Source: Streptomyces sp. AA1529 (lineage in GTDB: Bacteria > Actinomycetota > Actinomycetes > Streptomycetales > Streptomycetaceae). From it: 55,027 nt of DNA. The DNA is taken from positions 1-55,027 of the forward strand of contig NZ_ALAP01000072.1 in NCBI RefSeq assembly GCF_000280905.1, read 5' to 3'. Made by a program: the position numbers and the translations under genes. Position 1 is the first letter of the stretch; the number at the start of each line of letters is the position of its first letter. The notes below the pieces were generated by a model, which was not told where the DNA came from, did no database searches, and was given only the letters and a program-made list of their open reading frames with translations. Shown here piece after piece: positions 8,739 to 16,866 of this stretch.

Positions 8739-9089
8739 GCTCTCCTCAGCTCTCGTCCGCTCTCGTCCCCGGGCGCCGGTCCGCGGTCAGCGGCGCCCGG
8801 CGGCGGGAACGGCAGGACGACGGGGACGGTGTGGATACCACCGCATCCTGCCATCAGCGCCGCTCAGCGGCCCCGGCGCCGTCCGCCGCCCGGCCGGCTG
8901 CGGGCGCGGCCCGTCGGTGCCGTCCGGCTGCCGGGCCCGGTGCGGCCCACCGTGCCGGGACCGCCGCCTCGGTCCCGAACCCGCGCCCAGGGTGCGGCGC
9001 CCTCGACGTCGCGGGGCCCGGCGCCGCTCGCGCCGGGTTCGGGGACCCCGGCCCCTGGTTCCGACGGCGAGTGACACATCTCATCGTCA

Positions 9090-9114
9090 GTTATGTCTGT
9101 TCACGAGACGTAAC
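9090..9114. promoter_or_regulatory. Operator-like inverted repeat between ROK gene and glycoside hydrolase operon
   Basis: GTTATGTCT (9090-9098), seven bases, AGACGTAAC (9106-9114): nine-base arms with one mismatch. The dyad overlaps the -35 element GTTCAC of the rightward promoter, which suits repression. The ROK protein is the obvious candidate ligand. Confidence 0.5.
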
Positions 9115-9127
9115 TGCGAGGTATCTT
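9099..9127 (+). promoter_or_regulatory. Putative promoter of the glycoside hydrolase operon
   Basis: GTTCAC (9099-9104), 17 bases, TATCTT (9122-9127). The start would be near 9134. The stretch between this and the ROK start (8739-9089) is otherwise GC-rich with no gene I can support. Confidence 0.45.
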
Positions 9128-9250
9128 CGACGAAATTCATGAAGCCCGGCAGCCGCACCGTGGCCGCGGCGGAAACGGGAGCGCGCACAGGGACCCGGAC
9201 ACGGACATATGCCGTGCGGGCGGCGGACGAGGGAACGCGAAGGGCGGAAC

Positions 9251-9379
9251 ATGGTCAGCACGGCCTGCCGGGAGCGGCCGCTTCCGGACGGCGAGGAGGC
9301 GCTTCCCGACGGGCGGAGGACGCCGGGCGGACGCACCCCGGCGGGCGGTGCCGCCCGTCCCGGCGGGGTGGCGCGGTGA
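9251..9379 (+). CDS. Possible 42-aa small protein coupled to the glycoside hydrolase gene
   Basis: ATG at 9251, preceded by AAGGGCGG four bases upstream, opens a 42-codon frame. It reads MVSTACRERPLPDGEEALPD at the start and becomes Gly/Arg/Pro rich. Its TGA stop (9377-9379) overlaps the GTG start of the next gene at 9376 as GTGA, the usual arrangement for translational coupling. I recognise no family. It could be a leader peptide, a small protein or a chance frame. Confidence 0.35.
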   Translation: MVSTACRERPLPDGEEALPDGRRTPGGRTPAGGAARPGGVAR

Positions 9380-10896
9380 CCCCTCCGCTGCCGTCCACCG
9401 GTGTCGGCCCCGCCGCCGCGCGTGCCCGTGCCGCCGCCCCGCCGCCACACCCGGAACACCGCGGACTGCGCCGCTCCGCCCGCCGGGTACTGCTCGCCAA
9501 CCGGAACGGCACCTCCACCGTGCCCTCCCGCGCGCTGTATCCGCACCAGTGGAGCTGGGACTCGGCGTTCATCGCCATCGGGCTGCGCCACCTCTCCCCG
9601 GTACGGGCGCAGCAGGAGTTGGAGACGCTGCTGTCCGCGCAGTGGGGTGACGGCCGCGTCCCGCACATCGTCTTCAACCCGGCGGTACCGCTCGACGCCT
9701 ACTTCCCCGGCCCCGACTTCTGGCGCTCCTCCTCGGCGGGCGCCGCCGCCGGGGCGCCGCGCACGGTCGAGACCTCCGGTGTGGTGCAGCCGCCCGTGCA
9801 CGCGCTGGCCGCCTGGCTGGTGCACCGCGCCGACCCGCGCGCCTCGGCCCGGCGCGCCTTCCTGGCCGGGGTGTACCCGCGGCTCGCGGCCTGGCACCGC
9901 TACCTCGCCGAGCACCGGGATCTGGGCGGAGGCGGACTGGCCGCCGCGGTGCACCCCTGGGAGCCGGGCATGGACAACAGTCCGTGCTGGGACGGGCCGC
10001 TGGCCCGGATCGAACCGGCTGATCCGGCGTCGTTCCGCCGTGCCGACCTGGCGCACGGCGCGGCAGGGGACCGGCCCACCGACCTGGACTACGGACGCTA
10101 TGTCCGGCTGGCCGCCGAGTACCGCGAGACCGGCTACCGCGACGCGGCGGCCACGCACCCCTTCGCCGTGGAGGACCCGGGGTTCAACGCCCTGCTCATC
10201 GCCTCCGAGTACGCGCTGGCCCGGATCGCGGCGGAGCTGCACGGTGACGCCGCACTCCACCGCAGGCGCGCCGCGGCCCGCACGGAGGCACTGGTGGAGC
10301 GGCTGTGGTCGCCGCGGACCGGCCAGTTCCACTGCCGCGATCTGCGGGCCGGGGCGGCTTCGGGCGGCGCCGGGCACGGCGGCACGCTGGTGCCCGAACG
10401 CAGCGCCGCGGGGCTGCTGCCGCTGATGGCGCCCGGACTGCCCCGGCCCCTGGTCGAGACGCTGCTGCGCACCGTCGAGGGCGACCACTTCGGACTGGGC
10501 ACCCGGGTGCGGCTGCTGCCCAGCTACGACCTGCGCGGCGCGTGCTTCGACCGGAACCGCTACTGGCGGGGCCCGGCCTGGTTCAACGTCAACTGGCTGC
10601 TGGAGCGCGGGTTCCGGGAGCACGGCGAGCACGCGCGGGCCGACGTGCTGCGCGCGGAGGTGCTGCACGCCGCGGCGGCCAGCGGCTTCGCGGAGTACCT
10701 CGACCCGTACACCGGGCAGGGGCACGGCGCCCGCGACTTCAGCTGGACGGCCGCACTCGCCCTGGACCTGCTGGGGCGGGAGGCGGACACCGCAGAGACC
10801 GAAAGTGCCCGGGACACCGCCCCGGGAACGGGCGCCGCACCCTCCGCGCCCGTACCCGCGCCCTCGCCCGTACCACCGTCCGAGAAGGGACCCTGA
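9376..10896 (+). CDS. MGH1-like (GH63-type) glycoside hydrolase
   Basis: 506 aa, cytoplasmic by absence of a signal peptide. Predicted (alpha/alpha)6-barrel hydrolase of the mannosylglycerate-hydrolase/GH63-like group. Seen: NRNGTSTVPSRALYPHQWSW near 43-62 followed by DSAF, RYWRGPAWFNVNWLLERG, and DPYTGQGHGARDFSWTAALAL, which are typical active-site regions. It probably trims a short alpha-linked oligosaccharide. The next gene, a debranching-type hydrolase, starts four bases after the stop, so they form one operon. Start: GTG 9376 is favoured; an in-frame ATG at 9139, just after the predicted transcription start, would add about 79 low-complexity residues. Confidence 0.85.
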   Translation: MTPPLPSTGVGPAAARARAAAPPPHPEHRGLRRSARRVLLANRNGTSTVPSRALYPHQWSWDSAFIAIGLRHLSPVRAQQELETLLSAQWGDGRVPHIVFNPAVPLDAYFPGPDFWRSSSAGAAAGAPRTVETSGVVQPPVHALAAWLVHRADPRASARRAFLAGVYPRLAAWHRYLAEHRDLGGGGLAAAVHPWEPGMDNSPCWDGPLARIEPADPASFRRADLAHGAAGDRPTDLDYGRYVRLAAEYRETGYRDAAATHPFAVEDPGFNALLIASEYALARIAAELHGDAALHRRRAAARTEALVERLWSPRTGQFHCRDLRAGAASGGAGHGGTLVPERSAAGLLPLMAPGLPRPLVETLLRTVEGDHFGLGTRVRLLPSYDLRGACFDRNRYWRGPAWFNVNWLLERGFREHGEHARADVLRAEVLHAAAASGFAEYLDPYTGQGHGARDFSWTAALALDLLGREADTAETESARDTAPGTGAAPSAPVPAPSPVPPSEKGP

Positions 10897-10900
10897 CCCC

Positions 10901-12958
10901 ATGACGGCGATCGAGCACCGGCTGCTCGTGCACGACGGGACCTTCGCGGTGCTGGCCGCCTCCGGGGACATCGCCGGGCACAGGGGGGCGCTGCCCGCGG
11001 ACGGGCTCTTCCGCCGGGAGACCCGCCATCTGAGCCGGTGGCAGCTGACGCTGGACGGCGCCGCCCCCACCGTGCTCGTGCCGGCGCGGGACGACGTCCG
11101 CCTCCCCCCGTCCGCAGCCGCGGACGGGCTCGCGGACCGGGAAGGCAACACCGGCGGCGGTGCGGTCGTCCTCACCCCGCACGGGACCCGCGAGGCCCCG
11201 CCCGCCTGCACCGTCTTCCGTGAGCAGGCCGTGGTGGACGGTGCGCTGACCGAGCGGATACGCGTCGTCAGCAATCAGGGCACGGCTGCCCCGATACGGT
11301 TGAGCCTGACCGTGGACGCCGACTTCGCCGACCAGGCGGAACTGCACTCCCCGCGCGAGGAGTTCACCGGGCCGCAGCGTGCGCGCAGCACCGTCGCCCG
11401 CCCGGACGGCGTCGAGTTCCACTACCGGCGGGGCACGAGCCGGCACACCCGCACGGTCGTCACCGCTGATCCCGCGCCCGCCGAGGCCGCGGACGCGGAA
11501 AGCCCCGTGGGCACGGCAGGCGCCGGGCCCGACGCAACGGCCCGCAGGCTGAGCTGGCTCCTGGAACCGGCCCCGCACACGGCGGTCGAGCTGCGGCTGT
11601 GCGTACGGACGCTGCCGCACGGCACTCCGGACACGGCAGCCCCCGGCCCCGCCGAGGCGCCGGACCCGGCCACCGTGCGGTCCGAACTGGCCGCCGCGCG
11701 GCACGCGTTCGCCACCGCCGAGCCCCGGCCCGGCCTGCGCACCACCCGGCCGGAACTGGCCCGCGCCTGCGAACAGGGACTCGCGGACCTGGCCGGACTC
11801 TGCGTCACCGTCCCCGGGCCGGACGGTGCCCCACTGCGCGTGCCGGGCGCCGGAGCGCCCTGGTATCCGACCCTGTTCGGCCGGGACTCGCTCCTGACGT
11901 CGTTCTTCACACTGCCCTACCGTCCGCTGCTCGCCGAGGCCACGCTGCTCGCGCTGGCGGCCGCCCAGGACGGCGAGGCGGAGCCGGGTCGGATCGCCGA
12001 GCCGGGGAAGATCCTGCACGAGCTGCGGCACGGTGAGCTGACCGCCTTCGGGCGGCTGCCGCGCGGGCGCTCCTACGACTCCGTCGACTCCACCCCGCTC
12101 TTCCTCGTCCTCCTGGGCGCCTACGCGGAGCAGCGGGGGGCCGCGGGAGCGGAGCTCGCCCGCCGTCTGGAGCCGCAGGCGCGGGCCGCGGTGCGGTGGA
12201 TGTTCGACCGGGGCGGGCTGGCGGACCTGGGCTATCTGGCCTGCCGGCCCGGCGAGGGCGGCGGGGGTGACCGGAGCTGGAAGGACTCGCCCGGTGCGAT
12301 CTGCGCGGCCGACGGCACCCTGCCGACCGGTGCCGTGCTGGTGGCGGAGGTGCAGGGATATGCGTACGACGCGCTGTGCCGCACCGCCGAGCTCGCCCGT
12401 GCGGTCTGGGGCGATCCGGGTTACGCGGGCTCGCTGGAGCGGGCCGCGGCGGGCCTGCGGGAGCGCTTCGGCGCCGACTTCTGGCTGCCCGAGCGGGGCT
12501 TCCCGCCGCTCGCGCTGGAGGAGTCGGGCCGGAAGGTGGATGCGCTCGCCTCCGACGCGGGGCATCTGCTCTGGTCGGGCATCCTGGGGCAGCGCCGGGG
12601 CGAGACGGTGGGGCGGCGGCTGCTGGAACCGGACTTCTTCTCCGGGTGGGGGGTGCGCACCCTCGCCGCCGGGCAGGCCGCCTACCATCCGCTCTCCTGC
12701 CACCGGGGCGGCATCCAGCCGCAGGACAACGCGCTGATCGCGCTCGGCCTGGCCCGCTACAGCCTGCGGGCCGAGGCGGCGCGCCTCGCGGACGGGCTGC
12801 TGGCCGCCGCCGAGCGCAGCGGCGACCGACTGCCGCAGGTGCTGGCCGGCTACGCCCGCGAGGACGTTCCGGAGCCGGTGCCCTCTCCGCACGGAGGTGC
12901 GCCGCGCGCCTGGTCGGCGGCCGCTCCGCTGGCCCTGCTGGCGGCGCTGGGCCGGTGA
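10901..12958 (+). CDS. Glycogen debranching N-terminal domain protein (amylo-alpha-1,6-glucosidase-like)
   Basis: 685 aa. The N-terminal glycogen-debranching beta domain (residues 1-210) opens with EHRLLVHDGTFAVL and has the FRRETRHLSRWQL motif. It is followed by an (alpha/alpha)6 catalytic region with PWYPTLFGRDSLLTSFF, LAEVQGYAYDAL-type helices and SYHPLSCHRGGIQPQDNALIA-like elements near the C terminus. The family is thought to act on branched or short alpha-glucans, but few members are characterised. GAGAAGGGA lies 10 bases upstream of the ATG. It sits four bases after the upstream hydrolase gene, so expression should be shared and probably ROK-controlled. Confidence 0.88.
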   Translation: MTAIEHRLLVHDGTFAVLAASGDIAGHRGALPADGLFRRETRHLSRWQLTLDGAAPTVLVPARDDVRLPPSAAADGLADREGNTGGGAVVLTPHGTREAPPACTVFREQAVVDGALTERIRVVSNQGTAAPIRLSLTVDADFADQAELHSPREEFTGPQRARSTVARPDGVEFHYRRGTSRHTRTVVTADPAPAEAADAESPVGTAGAGPDATARRLSWLLEPAPHTAVELRLCVRTLPHGTPDTAAPGPAEAPDPATVRSELAAARHAFATAEPRPGLRTTRPELARACEQGLADLAGLCVTVPGPDGAPLRVPGAGAPWYPTLFGRDSLLTSFFTLPYRPLLAEATLLALAAAQDGEAEPGRIAEPGKILHELRHGELTAFGRLPRGRSYDSVDSTPLFLVLLGAYAEQRGAAGAELARRLEPQARAAVRWMFDRGGLADLGYLACRPGEGGGGDRSWKDSPGAICAADGTLPTGAVLVAEVQGYAYDALCRTAELARAVWGDPGYAGSLERAAAGLRERFGADFWLPERGFPPLALEESGRKVDALASDAGHLLWSGILGQRRGETVGRRLLEPDFFSGWGVRTLAAGQAAYHPLSCHRGGIQPQDNALIALGLARYSLRAEAARLADGLLAAAERSGDRLPQVLAGYAREDVPEPVPSPHGGAPRAWSAAAPLALLAALGR

Positions 12959-12984
12959 CCTGCCGGTGCCCGGCACCGTAGGGT
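12955..12984 (+). promoter_or_regulatory. Putative leaderless promoter of the D-amino-acid oxidase-like gene
   Basis: GTGACC (12955-12960), 18 bases, TAGGGT (12979-12984), then six bases to ATG 12991. The -35 element overlaps the TGA of the preceding gene. No ribosome binding site is present. Confidence 0.55.
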
Positions 12985-12990
12985 CGCGGC

Positions 12991-13953
12991 ATGAGCGAGG
13001 TGACGGGTACGGCGGCGGGCAGCGCACGGCGGACCGGGGGCGTGGTCGTCCTCGGCGGCGGCGTCATCGGGCTGACCACGGCGGTGGTCCTGGCGGAGCG
13101 CGGAGCGGACGTGCGCGTGTGGAGTCCGAGCCCGCCGGAGGGGACGACCTCGGCGGTGGCCGGCGGCCTGATCTGGCCGTACCGGATCGCACCGGAGCGG
13201 CAGACCCTGGACTGGGCGGTCCGCTCCTTCCGGCACTTCTCCTGGCTGGCCGAGCAGCCGCCGGCCACCGGGGTGCGGCTGGTGCGCGGGCAGTTTGCGG
13301 ACAGCACGCCGCCCGCGGAGTGGAGCGCGCTGACCGGCACGCCGCCGCGCACTCCGCTGGTCGACATGGGCCGCTATCTCGGCTTTCTGCGGCGCCGTCT
13401 GGATGCCGCGGGCGGGCGCTGGGAGCAGCGTGCGGCCGGTTCGCTCGCCGAGGCGGCGGCCGAAGCCCCCACGGTGGTGAACTGCGGCGGGCTCGGCGCC
13501 CGTGAGCTGGTGCCCGACCCGGAGGTGCGGCCGGTGCGCGGCCAGATCCTCGTGGTGGAGAACCCGGGCGTCGAGGAGTGGTATGTCGCCGCGGGCGCCG
13601 GTGCCCGGGAGACGACGTACCTCCTGCCGCAGCCCTACGGCCTGGTACTCGGCGGCACGGCCGAGGACGGCGTCGAGGAGCGGGAGCCGGATCCGGAGAC
13701 GGCGGCGGCGATCGTGCGCCGGTGCGCCGCCGTCCACCCGGAGGTGGCGGAGGCCAGGGTGCTCGCACACCGGGTGGGGCTGCGGCCGTTCCGGCCCCGG
13801 GTCCGGCTGGAGGCGGAGCGGATTCCCGACGGGCTGGGCGGCACGGCGCTGTGCGTGCACAACTACGGGCACGGCGGCGCGGGCGTCACCGTCTCCTGGG
13901 GGTGCGCGGTGGACGCGGCCCGGCTGGTGGAGCCGCCCGAGGCGCGCGGATGA
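12991..13953 (+). CDS. FAD-dependent D-amino-acid oxidase-like protein
   Basis: 320 aa, the length of bacterial D-amino-acid oxidases. Seen: the FAD dinucleotide fold VVVLGGGVIGLTTA (18-31), the GGLIWPYRI segment, PVRGQILVV, TTYLLPQPYGLVLGGT, the substrate-carboxylate-binding arginine in VGLRPFRPRVRLE, and the C-terminal HNYGHGGAGVTVSWG. The reaction would be oxidative deamination of a D-amino acid to a 2-oxo acid with hydrogen peroxide, in the cytoplasm. Substrate range cannot be read from sequence; D-aspartate oxidase or a glycine-oxidase-like role is possible. The leaderless promoter separates it from the upstream operon. Confidence 0.9.
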   Translation: MSEVTGTAAGSARRTGGVVVLGGGVIGLTTAVVLAERGADVRVWSPSPPEGTTSAVAGGLIWPYRIAPERQTLDWAVRSFRHFSWLAEQPPATGVRLVRGQFADSTPPAEWSALTGTPPRTPLVDMGRYLGFLRRRLDAAGGRWEQRAAGSLAEAAAEAPTVVNCGGLGARELVPDPEVRPVRGQILVVENPGVEEWYVAAGAGARETTYLLPQPYGLVLGGTAEDGVEEREPDPETAAAIVRRCAAVHPEVAEARVLAHRVGLRPFRPRVRLEAERIPDGLGGTALCVHNYGHGGAGVTVSWGCAVDAARLVEPPEARG

Positions 13954-13958
13954 CCTAC

Positions 13959-14002
13959 CCGCACCGGAGCGGCGGCTGCCGGGACCCGTTTCCCGGGTGC
14001 GG
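13959..14002. terminator. Nested hairpin after the D-amino-acid oxidase-like gene
   Basis: Outer arms CCGCACC (13959-13965) and GGTGCGG (13996-14002) enclose inner arms CCGGGA (13979-13984) and TCCCGG (13991-13996). It begins a few bases after the TGA. The arms share a base, so the two stems may be alternatives. Confidence 0.4.
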
Positions 14003-14022
14003 CCGGATGACGCTGGTTGCTG

Positions 14023-14052
14023 TGGACATGCAATGTGACACGGGAGTACACA
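14023..14052 (+). promoter_or_regulatory. Putative promoter of the M1 peptidase gene
   Basis: TGGACA (14023-14028), 18 bases, TACACA (14047-14052). The leader would be about 40 bases and carries GGAGGA just before the GTG. Confidence 0.35.
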
Positions 14053-14097
14053 CGTTCACGGAGAAGTGATCCCTGTCGCAGATGAGTTGGAGGACTC

Positions 14098-15576
14098 GTG
14101 CGCCACAGACTGATCGTCCCGGGTGCGGCAGCGGCGGCCCTGCTGCTGCTCGCGGCCCCGGCCTCGGCGGCCGAACCGACTCCGGGAGCACCGGGCGCGG
14201 GCGACCCCTACTACCCGGACTACGGGAACGGCGGCTACGACGTCTCCCACTACGACCTTCGGCTCACCTACCGGCCGAAGACGGACGAACTGGCGGGCAC
14301 CGCCACCCTGCTGGCCACCGCCGAGCAGGATCTGTCCCGGTTCAACCTGGACTTCGCACTGGACGTCACCGACGTGCGGGTGAACGGGAAGAAGGCCCGC
14401 TTCCGCACCTCCGGGGCGCACGAGTTGCGCATCACCCCGGCCCGGCCGCTCGCCGAGGGCGAGAAGGCGACCGTCGTGGTGCGCTACCACGGGACGCCCT
14501 CGAAGGTGAAGGTGGACGGCTTCACCTCCTGGCACCGCACCCCGGACGGCGGGGTGGCGGCCAACGAGCCCGAGTCCGCCTGGTGGTGGTTCCCCAGCAA
14601 CGACCACCCCACCGACAAGGCGAGCTACGACGTCAGCGTCGCCGTCCCCGAGGGCACCCAGGCCCTCAGCAACGGCACCCTCCAGTCGCAGCGCACCCGG
14701 GCCGGCTGGACGCGCTTCAACTGGCGTTCCCGCGCCCCGCAGGCCACCTATCTGGCCACTCTGGCGGTCGGCAGGTTCGACATCACGACGTCCGAGACCG
14801 ACTCCGGACTGCCCGTCGTCAACGCCTACAGCAAGGACCTGGGCGAGCACGAGGGCGCCGCCCGGGCCAGCGTCGAGCGGACCGCGGAACTGACCGGGTG
14901 GCTGGAGGGGTACTTCGGCAGCTACCCGTTCGACGCGCTGGGCGGCTATGTGCCCAACACCGACACGACCTTCGCGCTGGAGACCCAGACCCGCCCCTTC
15001 TACAGCCCCGACGACTTCGCGGACGGCTCCAACACCTCCGTTGTCGTGCACGAGATGGCCCACCAGTGGTACGGGGACAGCGTCTCGGTGAAGGGCTGGA
15101 AGGACATCTGGCTCAACGAGGGATTCGCGCGGTACGCGCAGTGGCTCTGGTCCGAGGACCAGGGTGAGGGCACCGCACAGGAACTGGCCGACTACGCCTA
15201 CGCCTCGCACCCGGCCGACGATCCCTTCTGGAAGGTCGCGCCGGGCGACCCCGGCCCCGACAACCAGTTCCACCGGGCGGTCTACGACCGGGGCGCCATG
15301 GCCCTGCAGGCGCTGCGCAACAGGATCGGCGACAAGGACTTCCTCGCCCTGCTGAAGGGCTGGCCCAAGGCGCACCGGGGCGGCAACGCCGAGGTGGGCG
15401 ACTTCGTCGCCTACGCGGAGAAGGTGTCCGGCGAGCCGCTGGCCGGGCTCTTCGACACCTGGCTGTACCAGCCCTCGAAGCCCGCCGCGCACGCGTCGGC
15501 CTTCACCGCCGACCGTGCTCCGGAGCGCCCCCGCTCCTGGAAGCAGATCCACACGGCGGACCACCCGCGCCGCTGA
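14098..15576 (+). CDS. Secreted M1 family metallopeptidase
   Basis: 492 aa with a Sec signal peptide (basic MRHR, then an Ala/Leu core ending in ASAAEP near residue 23). The M1 N-terminal beta domain covers roughly 40-220. The zinc site is complete: H318-E319-x-x-H322 in VVHEMAHQWYG with E341 in LNEGFARY. A downstream Tyr in VYDRGAMAL fits the transition-state tyrosine. The usual exopeptidase GAMEN motif is replaced by FALETQ (DNA 14971-14988), which retains a glutamate. It is shorter than typical aminopeptidase N because the large C-terminal helical domain is missing. The GTG start follows GGAGGA. It is likely an extracellular aminopeptidase-like enzyme. Confidence 0.9.
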   Translation: MRHRLIVPGAAAAALLLLAAPASAAEPTPGAPGAGDPYYPDYGNGGYDVSHYDLRLTYRPKTDELAGTATLLATAEQDLSRFNLDFALDVTDVRVNGKKARFRTSGAHELRITPARPLAEGEKATVVVRYHGTPSKVKVDGFTSWHRTPDGGVAANEPESAWWWFPSNDHPTDKASYDVSVAVPEGTQALSNGTLQSQRTRAGWTRFNWRSRAPQATYLATLAVGRFDITTSETDSGLPVVNAYSKDLGEHEGAARASVERTAELTGWLEGYFGSYPFDALGGYVPNTDTTFALETQTRPFYSPDDFADGSNTSVVVHEMAHQWYGDSVSVKGWKDIWLNEGFARYAQWLWSEDQGEGTAQELADYAYASHPADDPFWKVAPGDPGPDNQFHRAVYDRGAMALQALRNRIGDKDFLALLKGWPKAHRGGNAEVGDFVAYAEKVSGEPLAGLFDTWLYQPSKPAAHASAFTADRAPERPRSWKQIHTADHPRR

Positions 15577-15628
15577 CCCCGGCACGCTCCTCCGGTGCTC
15601 CGCCCGGCGGGGCGCCGCCCCCCCGTGG

Positions 15629-15676
15629 AGCGCCCGGCCCCTCGTCCGCGCCGCCGCGGGCGGAGGGCCGGGCGCT
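15629..15676. terminator. Long hairpin after the M1 peptidase gene
   Basis: Perfect 12-bp stem AGCGCCCGGCCC (15629-15640) with GGGCCGGGCGCT (15665-15676). The inner 24 bases can pair further (TCCGC with GCGGG). It lies 52 bases after the M1 stop. Confidence 0.6.
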
Positions 15677-15694
15677 GCCCTGACCTGGCCCTCC

Positions 15695-15721
15695 CGGCCC
15701 GGCCGTGCTCCGGCCGGGCCG
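15695..15721. terminator. Second hairpin, convergent gene ends
   Basis: Perfect 11-bp stem CGGCCCGGCCG (15695-15705), loop TGCTC, CGGCCGGGCCG (15711-15721). It lies 26 bases beyond the end of the leftward DUF2236 gene, so it probably terminates both directions. Confidence 0.65.
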
Positions 15722-15747
15722 CCTCGCAGCCGGGTCCCGGCGCGGGG

Positions 15748-16629
15748 TCAGCGGCGGCGTTCGGCGCGGGCACGGCGGGCGTAGGGCAGATAGCGGAGGC
15801 GCTCCGGGAGGAGCGGGAGGGTCCGCGCGAGCACCCGGCCCAGGCGGCGCAGCCGCCGCTCCTGACGCGACGTCCAGGGCAGCCCCAGGACCTGGCGCGC
15901 CTCGGGCGGCATCAGCCCCACGGTCAGGAAGCGACGGAGCCGGGCGAACCCGGGAACGACCAGCGGCCACACCGCACGGACGGCCCCTCGCACGGGCCGC
16001 GGCCCCCAGGGCGGCGGCGGGATGTCGGTGTTCAGCGAGGTGAGCTCGCGGACCACCCGGGTGGGTTCGATCTCCTCGGCCAGCATCCGGTGCCAGTAGG
16101 GCCAGAACTCCTCCCGCGTCTGCGGCATGTCCCGCTCGTGGATGCCCAGCACCCGGCCGACCTGGAGCCACTCGGCGTACAGCTGCCGCTCCTCGGCGTC
16201 GGTGTAGGGACGGCGGCCGAGGTAGCGCTGCGCGTGCCGGTAGGTGGGGAAGCCGGTGGCGTGCACCCACGCGTAGTAGGCGGGGGTCAGCGCATGGTAG
16301 CGGCGGCCGTGCGCGTCGCTGCCCTGGATGTGTTTGTGCAGCTCACGCAGTCTGCGCCCTTCCTCGACCCCCTCCTGGCCGCCGTAGACCCACAGCAGGA
16401 AGCTGCCCAGCGAGCGCTCCCCGCGGCCCCAGGGGTCGGTGCGGAAGACGGAGTGCTCGTCCACTCCGGCGCCGACGGCGGGGTGGGCGACCTGCAGGGT
16501 GAGCGCGGCGGGCAGCATCAGGAGCTGGCGGACCTCGCCGACCACGTCCCACAGGATGCCGTCCGGGGGCGGCGGCTCCGGCCCGGTGCGCACTGGCTGT
16601 CGTCCCTCGCTCGTCTGCACACTTCTCAT
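15748..16629 (-). CDS. DUF2236 / MpaB-type oxygenase-like protein
   Basis: 293 aa. Family marks seen: LPAALTLQVAHPAVGAGVDEHS near 40-60, FLLWVYGG, and YHALTPAYYAWVHATGFPTY in the middle. This is the DUF2236 family that includes fungal MpaB and rubber oxygenase (Lcp)-related heme proteins; the conserved histidine in QVAHPAV is a candidate ligand. The activity of most bacterial members is unknown. The start complementing 16627-16629 is chosen for a strong GGAGG five bases upstream; an ATG 12 codons earlier lacks this. No signal peptide or clear membrane segment. It is divergent from the conservon. Confidence 0.85.
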   Translation of the reverse strand: MRSVQTSEGRQPVRTGPEPPPPDGILWDVVGEVRQLLMLPAALTLQVAHPAVGAGVDEHSVFRTDPWGRGERSLGSFLLWVYGGQEGVEEGRRLRELHKHIQGSDAHGRRYHALTPAYYAWVHATGFPTYRHAQRYLGRRPYTDAEERQLYAEWLQVGRVLGIHERDMPQTREEFWPYWHRMLAEEIEPTRVVRELTSLNTDIPPPPWGPRPVRGAVRAVWPLVVPGFARLRRFLTVGLMPPEARQVLGLPWTSRQERRLRRLGRVLARTLPLLPERLRYLPYARRARAERRR

Positions 16630-16764
16630 GATGCCTCCGGGGCCCGCACGACGCTCTGCGGCCACCGGTTCCGGCGCGGCGCGAGGTGCGGAACGCGGAT
16701 GCGGCCGACGGGGCGGCGGAGCCGAACCGGTCGCGGATGTTTTTGCCGCAGTAGCACCCCAGTG

Positions 16765-16794
16765 TTACCTACTGATCACTAACTGACTTATATT
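16765..16794 (+). promoter_or_regulatory. AT-rich promoter-like segment upstream of the conservon
   Basis: TATATT (16789-16794) lies in an unusually AT-rich stretch 72 bases before the first conservon gene, with TTACCT (16765-16770) 18 bases upstream. The -35 match is weak, but this is the only good -10 candidate in the gap. Confidence 0.35.
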
Positions 16795-16866
16795 GGTGCG
16801 GCGTTGATCGGAGGGCTGCGGCTCAGCTCTCGCCTCTGCCCGGTTCCGTTTCCTAGGACCTGATTG

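Noticed and set aside
8787..9077. Leftward frame of 96 codons in the ROK-hydrolase gap
   Set aside because: Arg/Gly/Pro-only composition typical of noncoding high-GC frames, no ribosome binding site, and no family match.
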